64,000 bases of DNA from the NCBI RefSeq assembly GCF_000613865.1, contig NZ_BAJU01000004.1, positions 1 to 64,000 on the forward strand, written 5' to 3'. The translations under genes were made by a program, and so were the position numbers. This document shows, in pieces, positions 27,333 through 37,288 of the stretch (its first letter is position 1; each line of letters starts with the position of its first letter). This stretch comes from Acetobacter okinawensis JCM 25146 (GTDB lineage: Bacteria > Pseudomonadota > Alphaproteobacteria > Acetobacterales > Acetobacteraceae). The notes under the pieces are model-generated. The model worked only from the letters and a program-made list of their open reading frames with translations. It was not told where the DNA came from and made no database searches.

Positions 27333-29633
27333 TTAAAAAACACTCTGTAATGTTGCCATGAAGTTTCGTGGTTCTCCATAATAGTTATAATAATAAATAT
27401 TGCCGAGGCGCTGATAGTAGCGCATATTGGAGATGTTGTTGATATTAACAGCAACATTCAACTTGGGATTGAACTGATACCCGACCTGTGCGTTCGCCAC
27501 CACGTAAGCGCCCTGCCTGACAGTCCGAGTTGTGCCAAATGTACTGCTCTGGGCCGTTAGACCACCCCCAACACTCCAGACATTTTTTGTTTGCTCAGGA
27601 GCAGCAAATCGATAATGGCTCCAGAGCTTGAAAAGGTGTTTGGGGGAATTGGGAGCATAGGCGCGTCCTTCCAGTGCAGCATTACTGTCTTTTAGAATGA
27701 CGTTATCATTATACGTGTAGCTGGCATTGATATCCCAGCCGGAAAGGATGCGGCCGATCATTTCCACCTCAACACCCTGACTTCGTACCCGACCTGCCGC
27801 ACGATAACAGTCGCTGTTTCCATTACGCCCACAGGTGGGTGCAAGATCACCGTCAATCATTGCTTTGTTGCGTTCAATAATCCGATAACCAGCCAATGTT
27901 ACATTCAGGTTATGATGGAAGAACTCTCCTTTGAGCCCTGCCTCAATCTGCTGTCCCAGATCCGGCTTTAAACGTCCGGTTGGTGTATAACCGGACTGTG
28001 GCGTGAAGGTGTCTGTGAAACTGGCATAGGCAGAAACACTGGAGATAATATTCCATACAAGCCCCAGATAGGGAGTTGGGACGGCGTTATTTTTCAGACT
28101 AATGACATAAGGCGTGTTTGTGGAAATATTCCTGTATTTATATTCATAAAAACTGATCCGTCCTCCCATAAGTAAATGCAAGGACTTCAGTAGTTCAATC
28201 CGCAGAGAACCATACATGCCTTTCTGCCGTGTCGGCTCCCGATACATTGTGGTGATATCAGGCTGTATGGCGCTTGAAATCGCTGGTGAAAAAATATCCA
28301 GTCCAGCAAGCCCCGTATTCACACGTGAATTCTGTGTCGCTCCTCCGTCTGTCATGACATCAGAGTCATAATTTCCACCAATTACCAGATCATGCTTTCG
28401 ACCAAACGCATGAATAGGACCTGAAAAATAGAGATCAATACCGTCGTACTGATCGTGTACCAACGAATTTGCAACAACAAAATTGGCTGTTTTCGTCGCA
28501 GTCACTGCACTATTGAGGTAGGTATAATGCATGCTCGTGTCGGTAATACGATGTCGACCGGTCAGACGGGTACGCCAGCCTCCGCCAAAACGGTGTTCCA
28601 ACTCTCCACCCAGTTCGTACATGGGCGATGTTGTATGCCCCCAGTCTGCTCCGACGAAACTGTTCCGGTTCAAATGCAGGTCACTGCCATCTGCTGCACG
28701 GGGCAGGCCCATGAAGCGCGTGGTATCGTTCTTCTGCCCGGTTGCATTCATGGACAGGGTTGTGTGGTCGGTGATGTGCACATCAATATCGGCATAGGCT
28801 GTCCAGCGCCGGTCGTGTGCAGCTTGATAGAAGAAGTCGCGATCTGTGCCAGCAACAACAAATCTACCGGTGACACGTTTTGAAGGTGTTATCGGACCTG
28901 TGATATCGGCGTCAGCATGAAAGTTATTCCATGAACCACCGCTGAACGATCCCTGCGCTTTAAAATGGTCCAGAGGACGTTTTCGCACAAAATTAACGCT
29001 TCCGCCGGGTGGAGAAGACCCTTGAAAAGTCCCGTTAGGTCCACGCAGCACTTCAAGCCGGTCGTAAATGGCAAGGTCAAACTGCTGGGCCATTTGTAGC
29101 CCACCTGACGACGGTACACCATCAAACTGAGGTGTTAACGTGTAGCCACGAGCCGCAATGCCAGCCGTACCATCACCGTACAAGTTGACATTGACGCCAG
29201 GCACCTGTTTGAGCGCATCATCAACTGTATTCAAATTCTGATCACGCATCTGCTGTCGACTGAGAACGGAAACGGATTGTGGAATCTCATTCAACCGCAT
29301 GAGCATTTTTCCCATGGAAACAGCCTTGACCACGTAGCTGCCGGTACCATCAGTTGTGGCGTTTTTCTTCCCTTCTCCCCAGACCACCAGACTTTCTACA
29401 CTGCTGGGCATATCATTTTCGGCAGATATTTGGGTTTTCTGCACATGTTTAGTGTGACGTTTTTTCTGATCTTCAGTTGAGTAATAAGAGTAAGCGGCTT
29501 TTTTCTCGGTTGTATCATCTGTGTCAGCCGCCTGGGCAAACGTGACAGGAAGTCCGGCACTCACGCTCCATGCCAGAACACTGTAGCGACACAATTTTTG
29601 TATCGTTACGCCAATTCTTCCGTCCGTTTCCAT
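27333..29633 (-). CDS. TonB-dependent siderophore receptor
   Basis: 766 residues. After the signal sequence (cleavage near TFAQAAD) a TonB-box-like segment is followed by a plug with QSVSVLSRQQMRDQNLNTVD, DDALKQVPGVNVN and YDRLEVLRGPNGTFQGSSPP, the form typical of ferrichrome/pyoverdine-type receptors. The barrel ends in the NINNISNMRYYQ region and a terminal Phe. I chose the ATG at 29633 because GGTGGAG precedes it; an upstream in-frame ATG lacks a site. A Fur-like box lies 30 bp upstream. The gene stands alone, without a siderophore biosynthesis or ABC gene next to it, so it probably takes up a xenosiderophore. Confidence 0.88.
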   Translation of the reverse strand: METDGRIGVTIQKLCRYSVLAWSVSAGLPVTFAQAADTDDTTEKKAAYSYYSTEDQKKRHTKHVQKTQISAENDMPSSVESLVVWGEGKKNATTDGTGSYVVKAVSMGKMLMRLNEIPQSVSVLSRQQMRDQNLNTVDDALKQVPGVNVNLYGDGTAGIAARGYTLTPQFDGVPSSGGLQMAQQFDLAIYDRLEVLRGPNGTFQGSSPPGGSVNFVRKRPLDHFKAQGSFSGGSWNNFHADADITGPITPSKRVTGRFVVAGTDRDFFYQAAHDRRWTAYADIDVHITDHTTLSMNATGQKNDTTRFMGLPRAADGSDLHLNRNSFVGADWGHTTSPMYELGGELEHRFGGGWRTRLTGRHRITDTSMHYTYLNSAVTATKTANFVVANSLVHDQYDGIDLYFSGPIHAFGRKHDLVIGGNYDSDVMTDGGATQNSRVNTGLAGLDIFSPAISSAIQPDITTMYREPTRQKGMYGSLRIELLKSLHLLMGGRISFYEYKYRNISTNTPYVISLKNNAVPTPYLGLVWNIISSVSAYASFTDTFTPQSGYTPTGRLKPDLGQQIEAGLKGEFFHHNLNVTLAGYRIIERNKAMIDGDLAPTCGRNGNSDCYRAAGRVRSQGVEVEMIGRILSGWDINASYTYNDNVILKDSNAALEGRAYAPNSPKHLFKLWSHYRFAAPEQTKNVWSVGGGLTAQSSTFGTTRTVRQGAYVVANAQVGYQFNPKLNVAVNINNISNMRYYQRLGNIYYYNYYGEPRNFMATLQSVF

Positions 29634-29662
29634 TTGGCCACTCCACCTCTCAAGATAAAAAC

Positions 29663-29682
29663 GCAACTAAGAATCACTCGCA
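29663..29682. promoter_or_regulatory. Fur-like box upstream of the siderophore receptor
   Basis: GCAACTAAGAATCACTCGCA matches the heme-receptor box GCAAATGAGAATCATACGCA at 16 of 20 positions. Its place 30 bp before the receptor start fits iron repression. Confidence 0.55.
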
Positions 29683-29821
29683 TATCACGAGTTTGTGAAT
29701 TTTCCAAGATTTATGACGTTCGGCTTGGCGGCTCATGACAGTATGAAAGGAATAAAGACGCAGCCTTACCGATTGATCATGCTCTGGAGGCGGAAGGGAT
29801 AGGCGGCACTTTTACCTGTGT

Positions 29822-29827
29822 TATAAT
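29822..29827 (+). promoter_or_regulatory. Candidate -10 element of the hupTUV transcript
   Basis: TGTTATAATCC carries a perfect TATAAT with an upstream TG (extended -10) about 43 bp before the hupT start. No good -35 is seen 17 bp upstream, and no sigma-54 motif. If real, the sensing genes use the housekeeping sigma factor while the structural genes use sigma-54. Confidence 0.4.
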
Positions 29828-29869
29828 CCCCACGCCATTCACTGACGAAAGAAAAGGGGCCTGAAGACG

Positions 29870-31231
29870 TTGACTGGAAAGGCCCCGCAGGTTGAGCCGA
29901 TCAATGCTTCTGCCGAAGGTGAGCAGATATGGCTGAACGTAATAGGTAAAATGGAAGAAACCTGGGGCCAGTTGATAGGCCAGCAGGTGGAACTGGAACG
30001 CAAAAATGCGGCTCTGGAAGAAGCGCATGCCTTCATGGCCAGTGTGTTTGAATCCATGTCCGATGTGCTGATCGCATGTGATACAGCGTTGCGCATTGTG
30101 CGTACGAATACGGCAGCGGAAAAACTTTTTGCACCTGCTGGGCAAAGCATTGTCGGTGTGCGTTTGGAGGATTTGATTGCATCTGCGTCAGGGATCAGCG
30201 CTATGGATGTTGCCCGTTGCATGTCACGGCGGCAGGGTCTGGAAGACGCCGAGTTTCAGTTTTCTACCTCTTCAGGGGCCCTGCCTTTTGCCGTAAATGG
30301 CACTTTGTTATACGACCGGCGGAAACGTCTTTGCGGCATTGTGCTACTCGGCCGCCCATTGGGTGAGGTCAGGCGGGCATATTCAGAGCTGGATCAGGCG
30401 CATCGTCACCTCAAAGCGGCCCATGTGCAGTTGGTGCAGGCCGAAAAAATGGCCTCGCTCGGACGGCTGGTTGCCGGGGTAGCGCATGAATTGAATAATC
30501 CGATCTCATTTGTGTATGGCAATGCCTATACACTCAAACGCTTTATTCCGAGGTTAATTGCGTATCTGGAACATATTCACGCACAACCCGCCGCATCTTT
30601 ATTTGCACATGAGCGTCAGACGCTGCGGGTGGATATGGTTACTTCCGAACTGGGGAGCACTCTGGACGGTATTGTGGAAGGTGCCGAGCGAGTGCGGGAT
30701 ATTGTTGCTGATTTGCGCCGCTTTTCGTCAGATAAACGGAGTGCTGGCGCAGTGTTTGACATGGCAGCTGTGGTGCGCAAGGGGCTGGAATGGGTGCTTG
30801 CCAGCGCGGACCGTATGGTGGAAACCCGCGTGGATGTTGAGGAGCCGCTGGAGGTTGAAGGGCATGCAGGGCGCATGCAGCAGGTGGTTATGAATCTGGT
30901 ACAGAATGCGCTAGATGCCATGGAAGATATTCAGCATCCAGTTTTGTGCGTTACGGCAAAGAGAGATGACACGCGCGTGCATATCCAGATTGCTGATAAT
31001 GGGAGTGGTATCCCTCCCGACGTGGCAAGCCATATTTTTGATCCGTTTTTCACGACCAAGCCAGTCGGCAAGGGGACGGGGCTTGGGCTTGCCATATGTT
31101 ATGGTACCGTGTCTGAGCATGGAGGGCGGCTTACCGCGCGCAATGGAGCGCAGGGAGGAGCCGTTGTAATGTTCGACCTACCAGCTTTTGCTCCGGATGG
31201 TGCATGCGCTGTACTGCCGGAAAAAGGGTAA
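29870..31231 (+). CDS. hupT: Hydrogenase-linked sensor histidine kinase HupT
   Basis: 453 residues, the size of R. capsulatus HupT. An N-terminal helical segment is followed by a PAS-like domain (about 55-170), a coiled linker, the dimerisation/phosphoacceptor helix [20 protein letters not shown] with the catalytic His, and an ATPase domain with N box [14 protein letters not shown]1 DNGSGIP, F box FDPFFTTK and G2 GTGLGLAI. No membrane segment is present, so it is cytoplasmic. It is the kinase for HupR and is inhibited or activated through the HupUV sensor hydrogenase encoded next. The start is a TTG with AAGGGG upstream. hupU follows 7 bp later. Confidence 0.88.
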   Translation: MTGKAPQVEPINASAEGEQIWLNVIGKMEETWGQLIGQQVELERKNAALEEAHAFMASVFESMSDVLIACDTALRIVRTNTAAEKLFAPAGQSIVGVRLEDLIASASGISAMDVARCMSRRQGLEDAEFQFSTSSGALPFAVNGTLLYDRRKRLCGIVLLGRPLGEVRRAYSELDQAHRHLKAAHVQLVQAEKMASLGRLVAGVAHELNNPISFVYGNAYTLKRFIPRLIAYLEHIHAQPAASLFAHERQTLRVDMVTSELGSTLDGIVEGAERVRDIVADLRRFSSDKRSAGAVFDMAAVVRKGLEWVLASADRMVETRVDVEEPLEVEGHAGRMQQVVMNLVQNALDAMEDIQHPVLCVTAKRDDTRVHIQIADNGSGIPPDVASHIFDPFFTTKPVGKGTGLGLAICYGTVSEHGGRLTARNGAQGGAVVMFDLPAFAPDGACAVLPEKG

Positions 31232-31238
31232 CAAAGGT

Positions 31239-32236
31239 ATGGCTTTTACGGTTCTGTGGCTTCAGTCTGGCGGATGTGGTGGTTGCAGCATGTCACTCCT
31301 GTGCGCGGAAACCCCGGATCTTGTAGCCAGTTGCGCGGAGCCGGTGTGGAGTTTTTGTGGCACCCTAGTTTGTCCGAGCCAAGTGGTGCCGAGGTCAAGG
31401 GGCTGCTGGCTGATATTCTGGCCGGTCGTGTGCGCATGGACGCCCTGTGTCTGGAAGGAGCAGTCCTGCGTGGGCCGGAGGGCACAGGGCGTTACCATGT
31501 TATGGGCGGCACCGATCTGCCTATGATGGAGTGGGTCAGCCAGTTGGCCGCTGTCGCCCGTTACGTTGTGGCTGTTGGCAGTTGTTCGGCGTACGGCGGT
31601 ATGGCCGCAGCATCCCCCAATATTCTGGATGCCTGTGGGTTGCAGTATGAGGGGGTTCACTTAGGCGGCGCGTTGGGGGCAGATTTTCGGGCGCAATCCG
31701 GTTTGCCGGTTGTCAATATCGCTGGCTGTCCGACACATCCAGGGTGGGTAATAGAAACACTGGCTCTGCTCGCGCAGGAAAACCTGAGTGTGGAGGATAT
31801 GGACGCGGTAGGTCGGCCCCGTCTTTATGCTGATCAGCTTGTTCATCAGGGTTGTACACGCAATGAGTACTACGAATACAAAGCCAGCGCGCGTGAGCCT
31901 GCCCAACTGGGCTGCATGATGGAATATATGGGGTGCGTTGGCACACAAGCTCATGCAGATTGTAATAACCGCTTATGGAATGGGGAGGGGTCATGCACTC
32001 GTGGGGGTTATGCCTGCATTAACTGCACGGCTCCCGAGTTTGAAGACCCCGGTCATCCCTTTGCACAAACGCCGCGTATTGCCGGGATTCCTGTCGGGTT
32101 GCCGACCGATATGCCAAAGGCTTGGTTTGTCGCGCTCTCCACGCTGGCAAAGGCGGCAACACCAGAGCGCGTGGCCCGTAATGCAGCCAGCGACCACTTA
32201 CTTGTTCCGCCACATATTCCGGGCAGGGAGGGGTAG
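31239..32236 (+). pseudogene. hupU: Regulatory [NiFe] hydrogenase small subunit HupU, one frameshift
   Basis: The small subunit of the H2-sensing hydrogenase. It begins MAFTVLWLQSGGCGGCSMSL with the proximal cluster cysteines and no Tat signal, as expected for a cytoplasmic sensor. The frame breaks at 31328-31331. Adding one T to a TT run joins LVAS to LRGAGVEFLWHPSLSEPSGA and restores a protein of about 332 residues. Later cysteines lie in VAVGSCSAYGG, NIAGCPTHPGW and the MGCVGTQAHADC/CINCTAPEFEDP iron-sulfur region. It passes electrons from HupV and forms a complex with HupT. The one-base lesion in a short run may be a sequencing error. Confidence 0.85.
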
Positions 32237-32244
32237 GCGCAGGT

Positions 32245-33720
32245 ATGGTGGAACAGACTAAAACCCGGATGGTTGCAGGCCCTTTTAACCGGGTGGAAGG
32301 GGATCTGGAAGTCCGGCTGGATGTGGTGGGGCATCAGGTGGAAAGAGCATGGGTGAACGCACCGCTCTTTAGGGGCATAGAGCGTGTGCTGGAAGGTCGC
32401 TCTCCAATGGACGCACTGGTTATTGCGCCGCGTATCTGCGGCATCTGCTCCGTCTCCCAGTCCCATGCTGCGGCTTTGGCTCTGGGGGGTGTTATGGGTA
32501 TGGTACCAACCTATAACGGCCAGCTTGCAACCAATCTTATTTTAGCGACTGAAAATCTGGCAGATCATCTTACGCATTTTCATCTGTTCTTCATGCCCGA
32601 TTTTGCCCGCCCAGATTATGAGGGACGGCATTGGTATAGCCGGGTGCATGAACGCTTTGCCGCGCTGCGGGGAAGCGCTGTGCGCAATATTTTGCAAACG
32701 CGTGCACTTGCGTTGCATGTCATGGGTATTCTGGCTGGACACTGGCCGCATACGCTGGCCATACAGCCCGGTGGTTTATCTCGTGGGGTGGAAAAGCAGG
32801 AATGTGCACGTTTATGGGGCATTTTGGGGGGTGTACGCGCTGCGTTGGAGGAGACCCTGTATGGAACACGGCTGGAAGATGTGACGGCCCTTGAGGCCCC
32901 AGAGGATCTTTGGCAGTGGGAGGGTAAGCAGAATGGATCAGATTTTGGTCTGTTCTTGCAAATTGCCCGGGATCTTTCCTTGCAAAAAAGCGGACGGAGC
33001 TATGATCGTTTTTTAAGCTTCGGGGCTTATCCGGGATTTGAGTCTGACTCCACGCAACGTCACTGGCGCTCAGGTATTTTTGAATCTGGTTCCTTGCGTG
33101 CGCTGAACATTCATGATGTGCGTGAAGACCACGCCTTTAGTCACATGGCAGAGACTGTCCAGCCCCTACCGCCGTTTGAAGGCACAACCGAACCGCAAAT
33201 GCGTGATGACACAGCCTATACATGGTGCAAGGCCCCCCGTATGGCAGGCCAGCCGTGTGAGACAGGTGCTTTGGCCCGTCAGCTCATGGCAGGTCAGCCA
33301 CTGGTACGCGGACTTGTTGCCGAAGGCGGAGGGAATGTTCTGTCACGCGTGGTTGCACGACTTATTGAAGTCGCACGGCTTGTGCCGTTGATGGAGCAAT
33401 GGGTCCGCGCCCTGCAACCGGGCGCACCATGGTGCCACGCCCAGCCAAACGCCGTACCCGATGGGCGCTCCATAGGCATGACGGAGGCCGCTCGCGGCGC
33501 GCTGGGGCACTGGTTGTGTGTGGAAAAAGGAGTGATCTCCCGCTATCAGATCATAGCTCCGACAACATGGAATTTTTCACCCAGAGATAGGGCCGGTGTG
33601 GAAGGGCCCCTTGAATACGCCTTGAGAGGAGCGCCCGTGCGGGCTGGCGAGCAGACACCTCTCTCCGTGCAGCATATTGTGCGCTCGTTTGACCCGTGCA
33701 TGGCCTGCACGGTTCACTAA
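32245..33720 (+). CDS. hupV: Regulatory [NiFe] hydrogenase large subunit HupV
   Basis: 491 residues. The N-terminal nickel ligands are C65 and C68 in APRICGICSVSQSHA; the C-terminal ligands are in [11 protein letters not shown]. The protein ends right at this His. There is no C-terminal peptide to be cleaved, a known mark of sensor hydrogenases (HupV/HoxC), which mature without the HupD-type protease. It binds H2 and signals to HupT. The stop overlaps the hypF start (TAATG). Confidence 0.93.
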   Translation: MVEQTKTRMVAGPFNRVEGDLEVRLDVVGHQVERAWVNAPLFRGIERVLEGRSPMDALVIAPRICGICSVSQSHAAALALGGVMGMVPTYNGQLATNLILATENLADHLTHFHLFFMPDFARPDYEGRHWYSRVHERFAALRGSAVRNILQTRALALHVMGILAGHWPHTLAIQPGGLSRGVEKQECARLWGILGGVRAALEETLYGTRLEDVTALEAPEDLWQWEGKQNGSDFGLFLQIARDLSLQKSGRSYDRFLSFGAYPGFESDSTQRHWRSGIFESGSLRALNIHDVREDHAFSHMAETVQPLPPFEGTTEPQMRDDTAYTWCKAPRMAGQPCETGALARQLMAGQPLVRGLVAEGGGNVLSRVVARLIEVARLVPLMEQWVRALQPGAPWCHAQPNAVPDGRSIGMTEAARGALGHWLCVEKGVISRYQIIAPTTWNFSPRDRAGVEGPLEYALRGAPVRAGEQTPLSVQHIVRSFDPCMACTVH

Positions 33721-36026
33721 TGCCCGATTGCGCCGAGGAAATTTTTGTAACAGGGTTGGTGCAGGGCGTTGGTTTTCGGCCTTTTGTATGGCGTCTTGCG
33801 CAAAAACTGGGTCTGCATGGTTATGTGCGCAACTGCGGAGACGGCGTGCGTATTGTGGTGGCAGGCCCGCCAGACCAGCGAGCGGCATTGGTCGAAGGTC
33901 TGGCTTATCCCCCCGCACGGGCTCGCATTGTCACAATTGAACGTAGCATGGTGGCAAAGGGGGGCTGGCAGGGTTTTACCATAGAGGCCAGCCAACCCGG
34001 TGCGGTACAGGTGGGTATTGTGGCAGATATGGCGGTCTGCACGGCGTGTAATGCAGAAATCGCAGATAAAAACGACCGTCGCCATCAGTATGGATTTACA
34101 AATTGCATAGACTGCGGGCCACGTTTTTCCATTGTCACTGGGGTGCCGTATGACCGTACTCGCACGACCATGGCAGGTTTTTCCATGTGTTCTGCCTGCG
34201 GAGCTGAATATGCCAACCCGCAGGACAGGCGCTTTCACGCCCAGCCCATTGCGTGCCCCGTATGTGGCCCCCAGTTAACGTTTACCTCTGACCAGCACGG
34301 AAGCAGTCAGGTTTTAGGGGATGCAGCACTCGATAGCACTGTGGCCAGCCTGTTGGCAGGGCAGATAGTGGCCATAAAAGGGATAGGGGGATTTCATCTC
34401 GCCTGCCTTGCCTGTTCGGAGGTTGCCGTAGACGCACTGCGTGCCCGCAAGCATCGTCCCACACGTCCACTTGCAGTTATGGTACGGGATATGCCTATGG
34501 CGGAGGTCTATGCCAGTTTATGCGCGGTGGAATGTCAGGCGCTGGAGGATGTTTCTGCCCCGGTCGTATTGGTCCGCAAGCGGAGAGCATGCTCCTTGGC
34601 GCCTAATGTGGCACCGGGTATGGAGCGGGTCGGGCTACTTTTGCCTTATACGCCCTTGCATGTTTTGCTGATGCAAAAGTCGGTCAGCCACTGGTTATGA
34701 GTAGTGCCAACCGCTCAGGGCTACCACAGGCTATACATAATGCCGCAGCACTGGCAGATTTACAGGGTATTGCGGATGCATGGCTTATGCATGACCGCCC
34801 CATTGCCCGCCGTCTGGACGATAGTGTGGTGCGTGTGTTGGACGAGCAGGTACGTGTCTTGCGCCGGGGGCGGGGCTGGCGCCAGAACCACTTGCTCTAC
34901 CCGCTCTTTTAGCAAAGTCCCCCCCCATTATGGCCATGGGAGGAGATTTAAAAGCAGCATTCTGCCTTACACAGGCAACCGGGCTTTGTTGTCCCATCAT
35001 TTGGGAGATATGGGACAACTGGCTACGGAGCAGGCCATGTTGACGGCTCTTGCCGACTATAGAGCACTCTTTGGTCAAACACCTGCGATCGTAGCAGTGG
35101 ATGCACACCCAGGGTACCGCAGCCGTGCTCTAGGGCAGAAACTTGCGGAACAGCAAAGCTGGTTACTTGAAACAGTCTGGCACCATCATGCGCATATTGC
35201 CGCCACCATGGTTGAGAACGGGTGGCAGCAGGGACCTGTTCTGGGACTTGCACTTGACGGCACGGGCTATGGGCCTGACGGTACTTTATGGGGATGCGAA
35301 ATTCTGGTGTGTGATTATGCTCACATGGCCCGCGTAGGTCATCTGGCCACCGTACCCATGCCCGGGGGAGAAAAGGCCGCGCGCGAACCTTGGCGCATGC
35401 TTTTGTCACATCTGGACAACGCCTTAGGGGTAGAGGGTGCCAGCAAAGTGCAGGCGCAGTTGTGCGCACTGAAGGAAAAACAGGTGGATACCCTGCGTTC
35501 CATGGCCCGTGCAGGGCTAAATTCCCCGCTGACCAGTTCAGCTGGACGCCTGTTCGATGCCATGGCAGCCCTTGTCGGGCATGCCCCGCCAAGCATGAGT
35601 TATGAGGGCGAGGCCGCCCTACAACTGGAAGCTCTAGCTGAACGTGCTGGAGGGACGTGCGCACCCTTGGAATTTGGTGTGCGCATGCGTGAAAAGCTGC
35701 TGGAAATTGACCCAGCCCCCATGTGGCGTGCCGCATTGCACAGACTTGCAGAGGGTAACAGCAGCGCCGAACTGGCATGGGCATTCCATGCCGGACTGGC
35801 CCATGTTCTGGCACGTGCCTCGGCCCAGCTTGCCCGACATGCGGGTCTGAGCACGGTGGCACTTGCTGGCGGGGTTATGCATAATGGTGTGCTTGTTAGC
35901 ATGCTGGTGCCGCTTTTGCAGTCGTCTGGGCTGCGTGTGCTTATGCCTGCACAGGTGCCTGCAGGGGATGGAGGGCTGGCTATGGGGCAGGCCGCAGTGG
36001 CAGCATACCGGCACCGGCAGCTCTAA
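33720..36026 (+). pseudogene. hypF: Carbamoyltransferase HypF, three frameshifts
   Basis: HypF makes the cyanide ligands of the NiFe(CN)2CO site from carbamoyl phosphate. Domains in order are acylphosphatase (GLVQGVGFRPFVWRLA), two zinc-finger pairs (CTACNAEIADKNDRR ... CIDCGPRF and CSACGAEYANPQDRR ... CPVCGPQL), YrdC-like (VAIKGIGGFHLACLA ... KHRPTRPLAVM) and the Kae1-like domain (VWHHHAHIAATM). The frame breaks at 34675-34678, 34878-34879 and 34974-34975. Each is repaired by adding one base to an A-run or G-run, giving joins such as LLMQ-KVGQPLVMSSANRSG and TQ-GNRALLSHHLGDM. Corrected length is about 768 residues, normal for HypF. Three independent homopolymer losses in one gene suggest sequencing error, since loss of HypF would inactivate every hydrogenase here. 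Confidence 0.88.
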
Positions 36027-36130
36027 AATTTTTAACGCACCCAATAAAAGTGGAAAGCTGGCAGCCAATTCTGTCGGCCAGATTGTGCCATTGGTGCGCT
36101 AAGGCCGGAACAGTCAGCATTTTTTAAGGG

Positions 36131-36147
36131 TGGCACACTTCTTGCTT
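36131..36147 (+). promoter_or_regulatory. Sigma-54 promoter of hupSLC
   Basis: TGGCACACTTCTTGCTT fits the -24/-12 consensus TGGCAC-N5-TTGC exactly, with GG and GC 10 bp apart. It lies about 62 bp before the hupS ATG. An almost identical element precedes hupD. Confidence 0.88.
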
Positions 36148-36208
36148 CCTCCTTGTAGGTAATTGCGGACCTGTTCTGGTTCGCCGCCTGAGGAGGACGT
36201 CTTCATTG

Positions 36209-37288
36209 ATGGCTGGACTTGAAACGTTTTACGACGTGATGCGACGGCAGGGCATTACCCGTCGGTCGTTTATCAAATACTGCTCGCTTACCGCCGCTGC
36301 CCTTGGGTTGGGGCCGGAATTTGTGCCCCAGATTGCCAGTGCAATGGAAACCAAACCCCGCCTGCCCGTATTGTGGCTGCACGGGCTGGAATGCACCTGC
36401 TGCTCTGAAAGTTTTATCCGCTCGGCGCATCCGTTGGTCAAGGATGTGGTTTTGTCCATGATCTCGCTTGATTATGACGATACCCTCATGGCGTCTGCCG
36501 GGCACCAGGCCGAAGCCATTCTGGACGAGGTTATGGAGAAGTACCACGGCAACTATATTCTGGCCGTGGAAGGGAACCCACCCCTAAATGAAGATGGTAT
36601 GTACTGCATTATTGGCGGCAAGCCATTTGTAGAGCAGCTTAAAAAAGTAGCCAGCGGAGCCAAGGCCATTATTTCATGGGGGTCATGTGCCTCGTATGGC
36701 TGTGTGCAGGCGGCAAGGCCCAATCCCACACAGGCAACTCCTGTGCACAAAGTCATTCTGGACAAACCCATTATCAAGGTGCCCGGTTGCCCTCCTATTG
36801 CTGAGGTTATGACGGGTGTTATTACCTACATGCTCACATTTGACCGTCTACCCGAGCTTGACCGGCAGGGGCGGCCCAAAATGTTCTACTCTCAGCGTAT
36901 TCACGACAAATGCTACCGTCGCCCCCATTTTGATGCGGGTCAGTATGTAGAAAGCTTTGATGATGAAGGCGCTCGCAAGGGTTACTGCCTTTACAAAGTC
37001 GGCTGTAAAGGCCCAACCACCTATAATGCCTGCTCTACCGTGCGGTGGAATGATGGCGTGTCCTTCCCCATCCAGTCCGGTCATGGCTGCATCGGTTGTT
37101 CCGAAGATGGGTTCTGGGACAAGGGGTCATGGTACGCAAGGCTACAGAATGTCGGAGGCTTTGGCATAGAGGCCAGTGCTGACAAGGTTGGCATGGTTGC
37201 CGCCGGAGCCGTTGGCGCAGGCCTTGCTGCCCATGCCGCCATAAGCGCGCTCAGCCGCGCACGTTACAAAGGGGATGACGCCCAATGA
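36209..37288 (+). CDS. hupS: Uptake [NiFe] hydrogenase small subunit
   Basis: 359 residues. The N-terminus carries the twin-arginine signal [15 protein letters not shown], which exports the folded heterodimer to the periplasmic side. The proximal-cluster motif [14 protein letters not shown] has the additional Cys (C64 or C65, adjacent pair) and [16 protein letters not shown] supplies the second extra Cys, as in O2-tolerant membrane-bound hydrogenases with a [4Fe-3S] cluster. Medial and distal cluster cysteines are in the C-terminal half ([21 protein letters not shown]). A hydrophobic C-terminal helix ([20 protein letters not shown]) anchors it to the membrane near HupC. AGGAGGA precedes the ATG. 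The hupL start overlaps the stop (ATGA). Confidence 0.95.
   Translation: MAGLETFYDVMRRQGITRRSFIKYCSLTAAALGLGPEFVPQIASAMETKPRLPVLWLHGLECTCCSESFIRSAHPLVKDVVLSMISLDYDDTLMASAGHQAEAILDEVMEKYHGNYILAVEGNPPLNEDGMYCIIGGKPFVEQLKKVASGAKAIISWGSCASYGCVQAARPNPTQATPVHKVILDKPIIKVPGCPPIAEVMTGVITYMLTFDRLPELDRQGRPKMFYSQRIHDKCYRRPHFDAGQYVESFDDEGARKGYCLYKVGCKGPTTYNACSTVRWNDGVSFPIQSGHGCIGCSEDGFWDKGSWYARLQNVGGFGIEASADKVGMVAAGAVGAGLAAHAAISALSRARYKGDDAQ

Noticed and set aside
35023-35862. Minus-strand open frame of about 279 codons within hypF
   Set aside because: Pro/His/Arg-rich translation typical of an antisense frame; hypF domains explain the region.
34704-36026. The 3' open frame of hypF as a separate gene
   Set aside because: It has no start region of its own and continues HypF exactly once single bases are restored.
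36030-36130. HupR site of the TTG-N5-CAA type upstream of hupS
   Set aside because: No copy with correct spacing and symmetry was found by eye, so no enhancer site is claimed.
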